Assembly (NCBI RefSeq): GCF_029892285.1
Contig: NZ_JARXVM010000002.1
Span: forward strand, 62,001-126,000
Direction of reading: 5' to 3'
From: Rhizobium sp. SG_E_25_P2
GTDB taxonomy: Bacteria; Pseudomonadota; Alphaproteobacteria; Rhizobiales; Rhizobiaceae
DNA length: 64,000 nt
Positions 45,752-54,745 of the stretch are shown piece after piece (the first letter of the stretch is position 1; each line of letters opens with the position of its first letter). Under the pieces are notes generated by a model. That model was not told where the DNA came from, did no database searches, and saw nothing but the letters and a program-made list of their open reading frames with translations. A program made the translations under genes and the position numbers.

Positions 45752-46912
45752 TTAAGCCCCAAACGGCCTGAGCAGATCGCGGCTGATGATATGCCGCTGG
45801 ATCTCGGATGTGCCATCCCAGATGCGCTCGACGCGGGCGTCGCGCCAGAAGCGGGCGAGCGGCAGATCGTCCATAAGGCCCATGCCGCCATAGATCTGGA
45901 TGGCCTGGTCGGTGACGCGGGCGAGCATTTCCGAGGCGTAAAGCTTGGCCGAGGCGATTTCGCGGTTCGACGGCTTGCCTTGATCCAGCAGCCAGGCGCC
46001 GTGCAGGGTCAGGAAATCGGCGGCGTCGATTTCGGTGATCATGTCGGCGAGCTTGAAGGAGACGCCCTGATTGGCGCCGATCGGCTTGCCGAACTGCTTG
46101 CGCTCGGCGGCGTAGGGCACGCAGTAATCGAAGACGCGCCGCGCCCGGCCGACGCAATTGGCGGCCACCGTCAGGCGGGTGCCGTAGAGCCAGTCATTGG
46201 CGAGGTCGAAACCCTTGTGAACTTCGCCGAGGATCTGGGCCGAGGACAGGCGGCAATCGTCGAAATTGAGAATGCAGTTCTTGTAGCCGCGATGCGAGAC
46301 CGAATTATAGCCTTCGCGGATCTCGAAGCCCGGCGTGCCGCGATCGACCAGGAAGCAGGTGATCAGCTTCTTGGGACCGCGCGGCGTCTCCTCTTCGCCG
46401 GTGGCGATGAAGACGATGACGAAATCGGCGATATTGGCGTGGCTGATGAAATGCTTGGTGCCATTGACGATCCAGTCGTCGCCATCGGGTTTGGCGAAGC
46501 ATTTCATGCCGCGCACGTCAGACCCCGCGCCCGGTTCGGTCATGGCGAGCGCGTCGAATTTTTCGCCCTTGGTGGCGGGGATCAGATAGCGCTCGCGCTG
46601 GTCGGCGTTGCAGCCCATGAGAATACCGGATGGACGGCCGAAGAACACGGTGAGCGCCATGGAGGCGCGGCCGAGTTCGCGTTCGACCAGCGCGAAGGTG
46701 AGATGATCAAGGCCTGCGCCGCCGACATCTTCGGGCATATTGCAGCCGAAGAAGCCGAGATCCTTGACCTTCTGGGCGATTTCCTGGCCCATTTCCGGCG
46801 GCACGAAGCCTTGCTTCTCGACCTGGTCCTCAAGGGGATAGAGCTCTGTTTCGACAAAGCTCCTGACCGTGTTGACGATCATGTCCTGTTCTTCAGTCAG
46901 TCCAAAATTCAT
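45752..46912 (-). CDS. Acyl-CoA dehydrogenase, gamma-butyrobetainyl-CoA type
   Basis: 386 residues from the ATG at 46912. FAD/substrate motifs ALAMTEPGAGSDVRGMK and QIYGGMGLMDDLPLARFWRD are typical; the C-terminal catalytic Glu/Gly region reads IWDGTSEIQRHII. In context it would oxidise gamma-butyrobetainyl-CoA to crotonobetainyl-CoA, the reverse of CaiA. General acyl-CoA dehydrogenase identity is certain; the substrate is inferred. Confidence 0.9.
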   Translation of the reverse strand: MNFGLTEEQDMIVNTVRSFVETELYPLEDQVEKQGFVPPEMGQEIAQKVKDLGFFGCNMPEDVGGAGLDHLTFALVERELGRASMALTVFFGRPSGILMGCNADQRERYLIPATKGEKFDALAMTEPGAGSDVRGMKCFAKPDGDDWIVNGTKHFISHANIADFVIVFIATGEEETPRGPKKLITCFLVDRGTPGFEIREGYNSVSHRGYKNCILNFDDCRLSSAQILGEVHKGFDLANDWLYGTRLTVAANCVGRARRVFDYCVPYAAERKQFGKPIGANQGVSFKLADMITEIDAADFLTLHGAWLLDQGKPSNREIASAKLYASEMLARVTDQAIQIYGGMGLMDDLPLARFWRDARVERIWDGTSEIQRHIISRDLLRPFGA

Positions 46913-46946
46913 GACGGTTCCCTTTGTTGTTATGGGAGGGGTTGGC

Positions 46947-47102
46947 GCCCCCCTCTGGCCTGCCGGCCATCTCCCCCACAAGGGGGGAGAGTGGATCCCA
47001 TTGTCCCGCTCGCTTAGCCAAGAGGTCGATTGGTTGGCGCCGTGAGCGCTCCATTCGATCTCCCCCCTTGAGGGGGAGATGCCCGGCAGGGCAGAGGGGG
47101 GT
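46947..47102. repeat. Second-type mosaic repeat between acyl-CoA dehydrogenase and carnitine dehydrogenase genes
   Basis: Two inverted copies of a related but distinct unit (CTCTGGCCTGCCGGCCATCT then CCCCCACAAGGGGGGAGA) at 46947-46991 and 47058-47102. This longer variant is the other common rhizobial mosaic form. Confidence 0.8.
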
Positions 47103-47119
47103 AATTCTTGCTCTGCGCC

Positions 47120-48607
47120 TTACTTCCTCTGCCCCACAGACCGTCCCGCCGCTTCCGGCTTGGGCAGCGTCGCATGCGCATCGATCAGCGGCTGCAGCTT
47201 CTCCATCACCTCGGGCAGAGGCGGCACGGATTTGCTTTCGCTGGAGGAGACATGCAGCATCAGATGTTCGCAGGTCGCCACCAGAGAATCGTCGGCGGCG
47301 CGGTAGAGCCACAGGAAGGTGTGCAGCTTCTTGCCATCAGATGGCAGGATCTGCGCCTTGGTGTAAAGCGCTTCCCCGAGCTTGGTCTCGGCCAAGAGAC
47401 GCACATGGTTTTCGACCGTGTAATAGCTGTGGCCGGCTTCGACATAGGCCATGTCGACCCCGATCAGCCGAAGTAATGCATCGGCGGAATCGGCGAAGCA
47501 CTGGGTGTAGCGGAACTCGGTCATATGGCCGTTGTAATCGACCCAGGACGGCTGCACCTTGACGTCGAGCAGGCGGATTGGCTGGCTGGGATCAGCGGCC
47601 TCGGGCTTGGGCGCATTTTTCCAGAGATGGGCCTCGAATTCGGCGAGCAGCTTGCCGGAACCCCAGCCCTGGCCGCCATTGGAGCCCTTCAGCGTCTGCA
47701 TGATGCCGACGAGGTTTTCGTCGCGGATCCGTTCCAGCTCGCGGAATCCGTAAGCGCCGGATTGCGCATCCGACTGGCTGGCGATCTTGTCGACCAGTTC
47801 GTCGGTCAGGTCCACCACATCCATCAGCTTGGTCCAGGGCCAGGACAGGCAGGGGCCGAACTGGGCGATGAAATGGCGCATGCCGGCTTCGCCGCCGGCG
47901 ATGCGATAGGTTTCGAACATGCCCATCTGCGCCCAGCGCATGCCGAAGGAATAGCGGATCACGTCGTCGAGCGTTTCGGTGTCGCAGATATCGTCCTTGA
48001 TCAGCCACAGGCCCTCGCGCCAGACGGCTTCGAGCAGGCGGTCGCCGACAAAGGCTTCGATTTCCTTCTTGAGGATCACGCCCTTCATGCCGATCGGCGC
48101 AAGCTTGGCCTTGGCGTCCTCAAGCGTCTCGGGCGCGGTCTTTTCGCCGCCGACCAGTTCGGCGAGCGGCAGGAGATAGACCGGATTATAGGGATGGGCG
48201 ACGAACATCCGCTCGGGATGCTTCATATCCCGCTGCAGCTCGGTCGGCATGATGCCGGAGGTCGAGGAGCCGATCAGCGCCATGGGATCGGCGCAGGCAT
48301 CGATCTGGGTGATGACGTTGCGCTTGAGCTCGATCCGCTCGGGCACCGATTCCTGGATCCAGTCGGCGCCGGCGACGGCCTCTTCGACCGTCTTGTAGAA
48401 GGTCAGCTTGCCCTTGGGCGGCAGCGGCGCGGCCGTGAGCAGGCTATAGGCGCGCTCGGCATTGGCCATGACTTCGCCGATGATGCGCTCGGCTTCCGGA
48501 TGGGGATCGTACATGGCGGTGTCGATGCCGGCCAGCACGAACCGCGCTGCCCAGGCCCCGCCGATAACGCCGCCGCCGATGCAGGCTGCTTTCTGGATTT
48601 TGGTCAT
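47120..48607 (-). CDS. lcdH: L-carnitine dehydrogenase fused to betainyl-CoA thioesterase
   Basis: 495 residues. The N-terminal dehydrogenase (1 to about 320) has the NAD motif CIGGGVIGGAW and 3-hydroxyacyl-CoA-dehydrogenase-like SSTSGIMPTEL and AHPYNPVYLLP. The C-terminal hot-dog thioesterase (about 350-480) has WVDYNGHMTEFRY. The fusion oxidises L-carnitine to 3-dehydrocarnitine and hydrolyses betainyl-CoA to glycine betaine, with the BKACE enzyme encoded upstream doing the step between. Stand-alone carnitine dehydrogenases are about 320 residues. Confidence 0.93.
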   Translation of the reverse strand: MTKIQKAACIGGGVIGGAWAARFVLAGIDTAMYDPHPEAERIIGEVMANAERAYSLLTAAPLPPKGKLTFYKTVEEAVAGADWIQESVPERIELKRNVITQIDACADPMALIGSSTSGIMPTELQRDMKHPERMFVAHPYNPVYLLPLAELVGGEKTAPETLEDAKAKLAPIGMKGVILKKEIEAFVGDRLLEAVWREGLWLIKDDICDTETLDDVIRYSFGMRWAQMGMFETYRIAGGEAGMRHFIAQFGPCLSWPWTKLMDVVDLTDELVDKIASQSDAQSGAYGFRELERIRDENLVGIMQTLKGSNGGQGWGSGKLLAEFEAHLWKNAPKPEAADPSQPIRLLDVKVQPSWVDYNGHMTEFRYTQCFADSADALLRLIGVDMAYVEAGHSYYTVENHVRLLAETKLGEALYTKAQILPSDGKKLHTFLWLYRAADDSLVATCEHLMLHVSSSESKSVPPLPEVMEKLQPLIDAHATLPKPEAAGRSVGQRK

Positions 48608-48629
48608 AGTTGTTCCACCTGATTAAAAG

Positions 48630-48786
48630 ACCCCGCCCCAAACCCCTCCCCACAAGGGGGAGGGGCTTAACCTGCGGCAATCGTTTGTCCAATTCGACAG
48701 TTCTGCCCGCTGCGAGGCTGCTTTCTGCAAAGCGGGTTCGGCATCGTAAGCCCTCCCCCTTGTGGGGAGGGTTGGGAGGGGTTCTT
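48630..48786. repeat. Mosaic palindromic repeat between carnitine dehydrogenase and BKACE genes
   Basis: Inverted units at 48630-48668 and 48749-48786, of the same type as at 13466, 43326 and 45570. Confidence 0.85.
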
Positions 48787-48791
48787 TCCTC

Positions 48792-49694
48792 TTACCGCTT
48801 GGTCAGCTTCAGTTTTTCGCGCACTTCGGTCGGGCCGATGATTCTCGCGCCCATGCCCTCGATCACGGTCACGGCTTTTTCCACCAGCTGCGCATTGGTG
48901 GCGAGCACGCCCTTGGAGAGGTAGAGATTGTCTTCCAATCCGACGCGGACATTGCCGCCGGCCAGCACGGAGGCTGCCGGATAGGCGAGCGCATTGCGGC
49001 CAATAGAGAAGGCCGAGAAAGTCCAGTTGGTGGGCACATTGTTGACCATCGCCATGAAGGTGTTGAGGTCGTCAGGCGCGCCCCAGGGAATGCCCATGCA
49101 CAGCTGGATCAGCACCGGATCTTCGATCAGGCCTTCCTCCACCAGCTGCTTGGCGAACCAGAGATGGCCGGTGTCGAAGGCTTCGATTTCTGGGCGCACG
49201 CCGAGATCTGTCATCATCTTGGCCATGGCGCGCAGCATGGATGGCGTGTTGGTCATGACATAGTCGCCGAGCGAAAAGTTCATGGTGCCGCAATCGAGCG
49301 TGCAGATTTCCGGCAAGCATTCGGCAATATGAGAAACACGTTCGGTGGCGCCGGCCATGTCGGTGCCATCAGGGTTGAGCGGCAGCGGCTGTTCGACATT
49401 GCCGAAAATCATGTCGCCGCCCATGCCGGCGGTGAGGTTCAGCACCACATCGACATCGGAAGCGCGGATGAGGTAGGTGACCTCTTTATAGAGATCATTG
49501 CGGCGGCTGGCGGCGCCGGTTTCGGGATCGCGCACATGGCAGTGGACCACGGCGGCGCCCGCCTTGGCGGCGTCGATTGCGGAGGCGGCGATGTCCTTCG
49601 GCGAGCGCGGCACATGCGGCGATTTGCCGGCGGTGTCGCCGGAGCCGGTCACGGCGCAGGTGATGAAGACGTCGCGGTTCATATTGAGCGGCAT
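48792..49694 (-). CDS. BKACE family 3-dehydrocarnitine:acetyl-CoA transferase/cleavage enzyme
   Basis: 300 residues from the ATG at 49694 after GGAGGAAC. The DUF849/BKACE TIM-barrel motifs are present: FITCAVTGSG, AAVVHCHVRDPETG (zinc His pair), NLTAGMGGDM and EAFDTGHLWF. Given the partner genes, it should convert 3-dehydrocarnitine plus acetyl-CoA to betainyl-CoA and acetoacetate. It heads the operon and is divergent from cdhR. Confidence 0.92.
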   Translation of the reverse strand: MPLNMNRDVFITCAVTGSGDTAGKSPHVPRSPKDIAASAIDAAKAGAAVVHCHVRDPETGAASRRNDLYKEVTYLIRASDVDVVLNLTAGMGGDMIFGNVEQPLPLNPDGTDMAGATERVSHIAECLPEICTLDCGTMNFSLGDYVMTNTPSMLRAMAKMMTDLGVRPEIEAFDTGHLWFAKQLVEEGLIEDPVLIQLCMGIPWGAPDDLNTFMAMVNNVPTNWTFSAFSIGRNALAYPAASVLAGGNVRVGLEDNLYLSKGVLATNAQLVEKAVTVIEGMGARIIGPTEVREKLKLTKR

Positions 49695-49794
49695 GAATGT
49701 TCCTCCTTCGGGAGCCTTGATGCGCATTCAATGCCGAGGGCGCTTGCTTTGCTTTGCAAATGACGCAATATTCTAAACATAATCGGAAGCTATT

Positions 49795-50763
49795 ATGTTA
49801 GATCCTGCTGACCAAATCACTGACCTCGACATCCTCGCTTTTCCCGAGACGACGATGATCCTGTTGTCGGCGGTGATCGAGCCGATCCGCGCCGCTAACC
49901 GCATCGCCGGCCGCACGCTGTATCGCTGGCGGTTGCTCAGCCCTGATGGCAGGCCGGTGGAAACCACCGCCGGCATCTGCATACCAGTGTCGGGCGCTTT
50001 TCAGCCCGAGCGGGACAGCAAGCCATTGTTCGTCGTCGCCAGCTATAACTGGCAGCGCAGCGCGACGCCTGCGATCAAAATGGCGCTGTCGCGCACGGCG
50101 CGTCATCGCGACGTGATCGTTGGTGTGGAATCGGGCGCCTGGCTGATGGCCGAAGCAAGCCTGCTCGACGATCACAAGGCGACGGTGCATTGGGAGGATT
50201 TCGACGATTTCACCGCGCGCTATCCGGAAATCGGCACGGTCAAGGAGCGCTATGTCATCGACCGCAAGCGCATGACCAGCGCCGGCGCCGTGCCGACGCT
50301 CGACCTGATGCTGGAGATCATCCGGCGCGGTCACGGTTACTCCATGGCGCTCGAAGTGGCGCGATCCTTCATCTATGAACGCGATGGGGGAGGGCGCGAT
50401 CTGTTGCCGTCACCGCCGACCGCGCCGGGCATTATCGATCGCCGCATGTCTGAGGCGGTGCGGCTGATGGAGGAGACAGTGGACCAGCCGCTGTCGCTAG
50501 AAAAACTCGCGCGCAAAAGCGGTCTGTCGGCCCGGCATCTGCAGAGCCTGTTCAACCAGTCCTTCGGGGTGACGCCGCATGTGCATTATCTGGCGTTGAG
50601 GCTGAACGCGGCGCGGCGCAAGGTCATCGAGACGCCAGCCTCCTTTGCCGAGATCGCGACGGCCACCGGCTTCAATTCGGCCTCGGCCTTTTCGCGATCC
50701 TATCGGCTGCAATTCCGGGAAAGCCCGTCGGAGACGCGCAAGCGTCTTCGCTCTCCGGGCTGA
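49795..50763 (+). CDS. cdhR: GlxA-type AraC regulator of carnitine catabolism
   Basis: 322 residues. An N-terminal DJ-1/PfpI-like sensing domain (about 10-190, with GVESGAWLMAEASLLD) is joined to an AraC double helix-turn-helix (about 215-315: SLEKLARKSGLSARHLQSLF and FAEIATATGFNSASAFSRSY). This is the layout of CdhR, the carnitine-responsive activator. It is divergent from the BKACE gene and 100 bases away, so it most likely controls that operon. Confidence 0.9.
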   Translation: MLDPADQITDLDILAFPETTMILLSAVIEPIRAANRIAGRTLYRWRLLSPDGRPVETTAGICIPVSGAFQPERDSKPLFVVASYNWQRSATPAIKMALSRTARHRDVIVGVESGAWLMAEASLLDDHKATVHWEDFDDFTARYPEIGTVKERYVIDRKRMTSAGAVPTLDLMLEIIRRGHGYSMALEVARSFIYERDGGGRDLLPSPPTAPGIIDRRMSEAVRLMEETVDQPLSLEKLARKSGLSARHLQSLFNQSFGVTPHVHYLALRLNAARRKVIETPASFAEIATATGFNSASAFSRSYRLQFRESPSETRKRLRSPG

Positions 50764-50778
50764 CCCGTGTTTGAAGGA

Positions 50779-51957
50779 TCAGACTGCGCTGAGCGCGCGT
50801 TCGAAATCCTCGATCAGATCATCGCCGTCCTCAATGCCGGCCGACAGACGCAAGAGACCAGCGGAAATGCCGAGCTCAGCGCGCGCTTCGTCGGTGAGGT
50901 TTTTGTGCGTCGTGGTGGCCGGATGGGTGATCAGGCTCTTCGCGTCGCCGAGATTGTTGGAGATCAACACCACGTCGAGCGCGTTCTGCAGCGAGAAGGC
51001 TTCCTTCTTGCCGCCCTTGAGCTCGAACGCCACAAGCGTCGAGCCGCCGGTCATCTGGCGGGCGATGATGTCGGCCTGCGGATGGTCGGGGCGGCCGGGA
51101 TAGATCACCCGCTCGACCTTGGGATGGCTGGCGAGGAAATCGGCCACGCGTGCGGCGTTTTCCGTCTGCTGCTTGATGCGCAACGCCATGGTCTCCAGGC
51201 CCTTCAGCAGAACCCAGGCGTTAAACGGCGACATGGCCGGGCCGGTATGGCGGAAATAGTCATGCAGGTTCTCGTCGATCCACTGCTTGTCCGACAGCAC
51301 GACGCCGCCGAGGCAGCGGCCCTGGCCGTCGATATGCTTGGTGGCCGAATAGACGACGACATGCGCGCCGAGTTCGAGCGGCTTCTGGAACAGCGGGGTG
51401 GCGAAGACATTGTCGACCACGACTTTGGCGCCGATCTGGTTGGCGAGTTTGGCGACGCCGGCGATATCGACCAATTCGAGCGTCGGATTGGTCGGGCTCT
51501 CAAGGAAGAACACTTTGGTGTTGGGGCGGATTGCGGCTTCCCAATTGGCGAGATCGCGTCCATCGACGAGGGTGCATTCGACGCCGTATTTCGGGGCCAG
51601 CGTTTCCACCACCCAGCGGCAGGAGCCGAACAGAGCGCGGGCGGCGACGATATGATCGCCGGCTTTCACCTGGCTGAGGATGGCTGCGGAAACGGCGGCC
51701 ATGCCCGACGCGGTGGCGCGGGCGTCTTCGGCGCCTTCGAGCAGGCACATGCGCTTTTCAAGCATGTCATTGGTGGGGCTGCCATAGCGGGCGTAGATGA
51801 AGCCTGGATCTTCGCCCTTGAAGCGGGCTTCGGCCGCTTCCGATGTTTCGTAGACGAAACCTTGCGTCAGGAAAATCGCTTCAGACGTTTCGCCATATTG
51901 CGACCGCTGCGTTCCGCCATGCACCAATTTCGTCGCCGGCCGCCAATTCTTGCTCAT
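50779..51957 (-). CDS. metZ: O-succinylhomoserine sulfhydrylase
   Basis: 392 residues, Cys/Met-metabolism PLP family. The PLP lysine is K207 in YSATKHIDGQGR; RYGSPTNDMLE and SSxxG-type cofactor contacts are present. It makes homocysteine directly from O-succinylhomoserine and sulfide in methionine synthesis. The ATG at 51957 follows GAGGTGG. A SAM-II riboswitch and a terminator in the leader show control by S-adenosylmethionine. Confidence 0.94.
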   Translation of the reverse strand: MSKNWRPATKLVHGGTQRSQYGETSEAIFLTQGFVYETSEAAEARFKGEDPGFIYARYGSPTNDMLEKRMCLLEGAEDARATASGMAAVSAAILSQVKAGDHIVAARALFGSCRWVVETLAPKYGVECTLVDGRDLANWEAAIRPNTKVFFLESPTNPTLELVDIAGVAKLANQIGAKVVVDNVFATPLFQKPLELGAHVVVYSATKHIDGQGRCLGGVVLSDKQWIDENLHDYFRHTGPAMSPFNAWVLLKGLETMALRIKQQTENAARVADFLASHPKVERVIYPGRPDHPQADIIARQMTGGSTLVAFELKGGKKEAFSLQNALDVVLISNNLGDAKSLITHPATTTHKNLTDEARAELGISAGLLRLSAGIEDGDDLIEDFERALSAV

Positions 51958-51974
51958 GTGAACCACCTCAACAC

Positions 51975-52004
51975 AAAAAAACCGGCCGCAAAAGCAAGCC
52001 GGTT
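51975..52004 (-). terminator. Riboswitch-controlled terminator before metZ
   Basis: On the minus strand, AACCGGC and GCCGGTT form a 7-bp stem with an 11-base loop followed by six T. The upstream stretch GCCGGGTT (next to the aptamer) can pair with AAACCGGC instead, giving a plausible antiterminator. It lies between the aptamer and the metZ start. Confidence 0.8.
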
Positions 52005-52019
52005 TCATCAGAGAACCCG

Positions 52020-52078
52020 GCCTTTTTAGCTAGTTGTTTAACGTGGCTGCAAGCCGGCCGGCCAAATCACCACGAATT
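52020..52078 (-). promoter_or_regulatory. SAM-II riboswitch aptamer
   Basis: Read on the minus strand: P1 strands CGTGG (52074-52070) and CCACG, loop containing TGATTTGG and GGCTTGCAG, then TTAAAC and GCTAAAAAGG, which form the pseudoknot. These are the conserved SAM-II (metA) elements in correct order. Binding of S-adenosylmethionine would switch off metZ. Confidence 0.9.
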
Positions 52079-52184
52079 CCGTGGATTGGCATATCTCAAA
52101 CGGCCTCCGAGGTCAATCACGGGCGATTCGTGCTTGCGTCGGCAAGGTCGGATTTCTATTGTCCCGGCAAAAATAGAGGTTGAG

Positions 52185-53276
52185 ATGGCAGGAATTCTGG
52201 CGGATCGCGCGATCAGGGCGCTGTGGGATGAAGGACGGCTGACGTCCGAAAAGCCGCTGGATCACGACCAGATCCAGCCGGCCAGCCTCGACCTGCGCCT
52301 GGGCGCCAAGGCATTCCGGGTGCGCGCCTCCTTCTTGCCGGGGCCGAACAAGCGGGTCGCTGACAAATTGAGCCGGCTCAGCCTGCATGTGGTCGATCTG
52401 ACCGAAGGCGCGGTGCTGGAAACCGGCTGCGTCTATATCGTGCCGCTGCTTGAGACGATCGATCTGCCGCAGCATCTGTCGGCCTCGACCAATCCCAAGA
52501 GCTCGACGGGGCGTCTGGATATCTTCACTCGCGTCATCACCGATTACGCCCAGGAATTCGATCAGATCGCGACCGGCTATAGCGGGCCGCTTTACCTCGA
52601 AATCTCGCCGAAGACCTTCCCCATCATCGTCCGGCGCGGCTCGCGCTTGTCGCAGATCCGCTTCCGCGAGGGACAGTCGCTGCTGCGCGAAGACGAGATG
52701 TTGTCTCTGCACCTGGCCGAAACGCTGGTCGCGGCCGAAAGCCCGATCATTTCAGGGTCATCGATCGCTTTGTCCATCGATCTCCAGGGCTCGGGCCCGG
52801 ACGGTCTTGTGGGTTATCGCGGCAAGCGCCATTCCGCCGTCATCGACGTGGATGTGAAGGCGGCCCATGACATCTATGATTTCTGGGAGCCGATCTATAG
52901 CCGTGGCCGCAACGAACTGATCCTCGATCCCGATGAATTCTACATTCTCGTGAGCCGCGAAGCGGTGCATGTGCCGCCGCTCTACGCTGCCGAAATGGTG
53001 CCGTTCGATCCGCTGGTGGGTGAATTTCGCGTGCATTACGCCGGCTTCTTCGATCCCGGTTTCGGTCATGTCGAAGCGGGCGGCGCAGGCGCGCGGGCGG
53101 TGCTGGAAGTGCGCAGCCATGACGTGCCGTTCATTCTCGATCACGGCCAGATCATCGGCCGTCTCGTCTATGAGCATATGCGCGAAAAGCCCGAAGCACT
53201 CTATGGCACGGGCCTGGGCTCGAATTACCAGGCGCAGGGACTGAAACTCTCCAAGCATTTCAAGGCGCAAGCCTGA
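52185..53276 (+). CDS. dcd: dCTP deaminase, double-domain form
   Basis: 363 residues, about twice the length of E. coli Dcd (193). It deaminates dCTP to dUTP for thymidylate synthesis. The N-terminal half has the trimer/active-site motif STNPKSSTGRLDIFTR and PASLDLRLG; the C-terminal half repeats the fold (FDPLVGEFRVHYAGFFDPGF). This fused form is typical of alphaproteobacteria. AGAGGTTGAG precedes the ATG at 52185. Its stop abuts the convergent HD-GYP gene. Confidence 0.92.
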   Translation: MAGILADRAIRALWDEGRLTSEKPLDHDQIQPASLDLRLGAKAFRVRASFLPGPNKRVADKLSRLSLHVVDLTEGAVLETGCVYIVPLLETIDLPQHLSASTNPKSSTGRLDIFTRVITDYAQEFDQIATGYSGPLYLEISPKTFPIIVRRGSRLSQIRFREGQSLLREDEMLSLHLAETLVAAESPIISGSSIALSIDLQGSGPDGLVGYRGKRHSAVIDVDVKAAHDIYDFWEPIYSRGRNELILDPDEFYILVSREAVHVPPLYAAEMVPFDPLVGEFRVHYAGFFDPGFGHVEAGGAGARAVLEVRSHDVPFILDHGQIIGRLVYEHMREKPEALYGTGLGSNYQAQGLKLSKHFKAQA

Positions 53277-54629
53277 TCAAGCGGCGTCTCTGACCGACAA
53301 GAGATCAGCGCGATTTATTGCACGCTCGAGCGCTTCGATGCAGGCGGGATCATGGGCCTTTCCCGCGCCGTCGTGCAGAATGCCGAGCGCCTTTTGCACC
53401 GGCATCGCGGCGCGGTAAGGACGGTCCGCCGTCAGCGCGTCGAACACATCCGCCGTCGAGATGATGCGGGTTTCCGCGCAGATCGCGCCACCGGAAATTC
53501 CTCTTGGGTAGCCCATGCCGTCCAGTCGCTCGTGATGAGCGCCAGCGATGCGGGCGAGATCGGAAAATGCGCCGATGCGCGACAGGATCTCTTCCGAATA
53601 GGCGGCGTGGCGCTTCATCGCCTCCCATTCCTCGCCTTCGAGACGCCCTGGCTTGTCGAGAATGGAGTTGCTGACGCCGAGCTTGCCGATGTCATGCAGG
53701 AGTGCTGCGCGCTTGATGCGCCGGCGGGCGGGCAAGTCAAAGCCCATTTCTTCGGCGATCAGATCAGTGAACAGTGCAACGCGATCGCTATGGCCTGACG
53801 TGTAGGGGCTTTTGGCGTCGATGACCTGGGCGAAGGCGGCGGCGATATCGTCGAGATAATCCTCATCGGCAAGTTTAAGGCTTTGTCCCGGTTCGAGGGA
53901 GAGAATGCGGGTTTCGAGATCAGGGCTGACGAGATCCGCCCAGAAATGCGGGCCGGCGACAGAGACGAATGCATCGACGACGTGAGGATCAAACCAAGCG
54001 CTGCGGCGTGTTCGCAATTCCGCTAGCGCCGCCTCCGGTCCCGCGCTCATGAAGAAGACGTCGATGACCTGTGCGGCAAGCGCGATGCGGGCAAAGATCG
54101 AGATCGCCTCGCCTTTAAGCCCCTGCGGACGTCCGCCGCCGTCAAAATGCTCATCGAGATCGAGAATGCCCTGTGCGACATCTTCTGAAAACCGCATCAT
54201 CCGGGCGATTTCGGCGCCGCGCTGGCAGCGCGTTTCGATCATTTCCTGGGCGATCGCGCTGCCGTTTCTCAAGATATTGAGGACCGAGCGGAAGCGTTCG
54301 GCGAGCCCGGCCTGCAGGCCGGTATGGCTGATGACGAAACCGAGAACCTGACTGAGGCTTGAACCGACCAGCTTGAAATCGCGTTTGAAGCGCAGGTCGT
54401 CCGCCAGATAGAGTTCGCAGATCCGCGCAGCATTCGAGGAGCAGCCGAGATCCTTGAGCAGCAGTGTGTAATAGAGCTCTTCGAGCGCCTCCTCAGACAA
54501 ACCCATCCGGGCGCCGATGGTCATACCGATCCGGCAGACTCTGATGCAATGGCCCGGCGGCTGGCCCTCTGTGAGGTCGAGCGCGTGGCTGAGCGCGCTC
54601 ATGATCTCCGCCAGCCTGATTGCAACCAT
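53277..54629 (-). CDS. HD-GYP domain protein with degenerate N-terminal HD region
   Basis: 450 residues from the ATG at 54629, with GGAG upstream. The C-terminal HD-GYP domain (about 265-440) has HSDRVALF, LLHDIGKLGVS and HHERLDGMGYPRGI, so the c-di-GMP phosphodiesterase residues are intact. The N-terminal half contains a second HD-like region (HCIRVCRIG, DEHFDGGGRPQGLKGEAI) where the HHExxDGxGYP motif is altered. A role in c-di-GMP or related nucleotide breakdown is likely; no sensor domain is seen. Confidence 0.88.
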   Translation of the reverse strand: MVAIRLAEIMSALSHALDLTEGQPPGHCIRVCRIGMTIGARMGLSEEALEELYYTLLLKDLGCSSNAARICELYLADDLRFKRDFKLVGSSLSQVLGFVISHTGLQAGLAERFRSVLNILRNGSAIAQEMIETRCQRGAEIARMMRFSEDVAQGILDLDEHFDGGGRPQGLKGEAISIFARIALAAQVIDVFFMSAGPEAALAELRTRRSAWFDPHVVDAFVSVAGPHFWADLVSPDLETRILSLEPGQSLKLADEDYLDDIAAAFAQVIDAKSPYTSGHSDRVALFTDLIAEEMGFDLPARRRIKRAALLHDIGKLGVSNSILDKPGRLEGEEWEAMKRHAAYSEEILSRIGAFSDLARIAGAHHERLDGMGYPRGISGGAICAETRIISTADVFDALTADRPYRAAMPVQKALGILHDGAGKAHDPACIEALERAINRADLLSVRDAA

Positions 54630-54745
54630 TGCCACGCTCCGTTTCAAGATGCAGACAGGATAGGGCGCTGGTCCTTCCACCGGGTTAAGGCGGATCGTTT
54701 CATCTTGACACATGGGCGGAAGTGATGACATTGAACGCCATCCGA

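Noticed and set aside
43326-48786. Repeated CCCTCCCCCTTGTGGGGAGG units taken as a possible CRISPR array
   Set aside because: Copies are kilobases apart, inverted in pairs and not separated by regular spacers. They are intergenic mosaic repeats.
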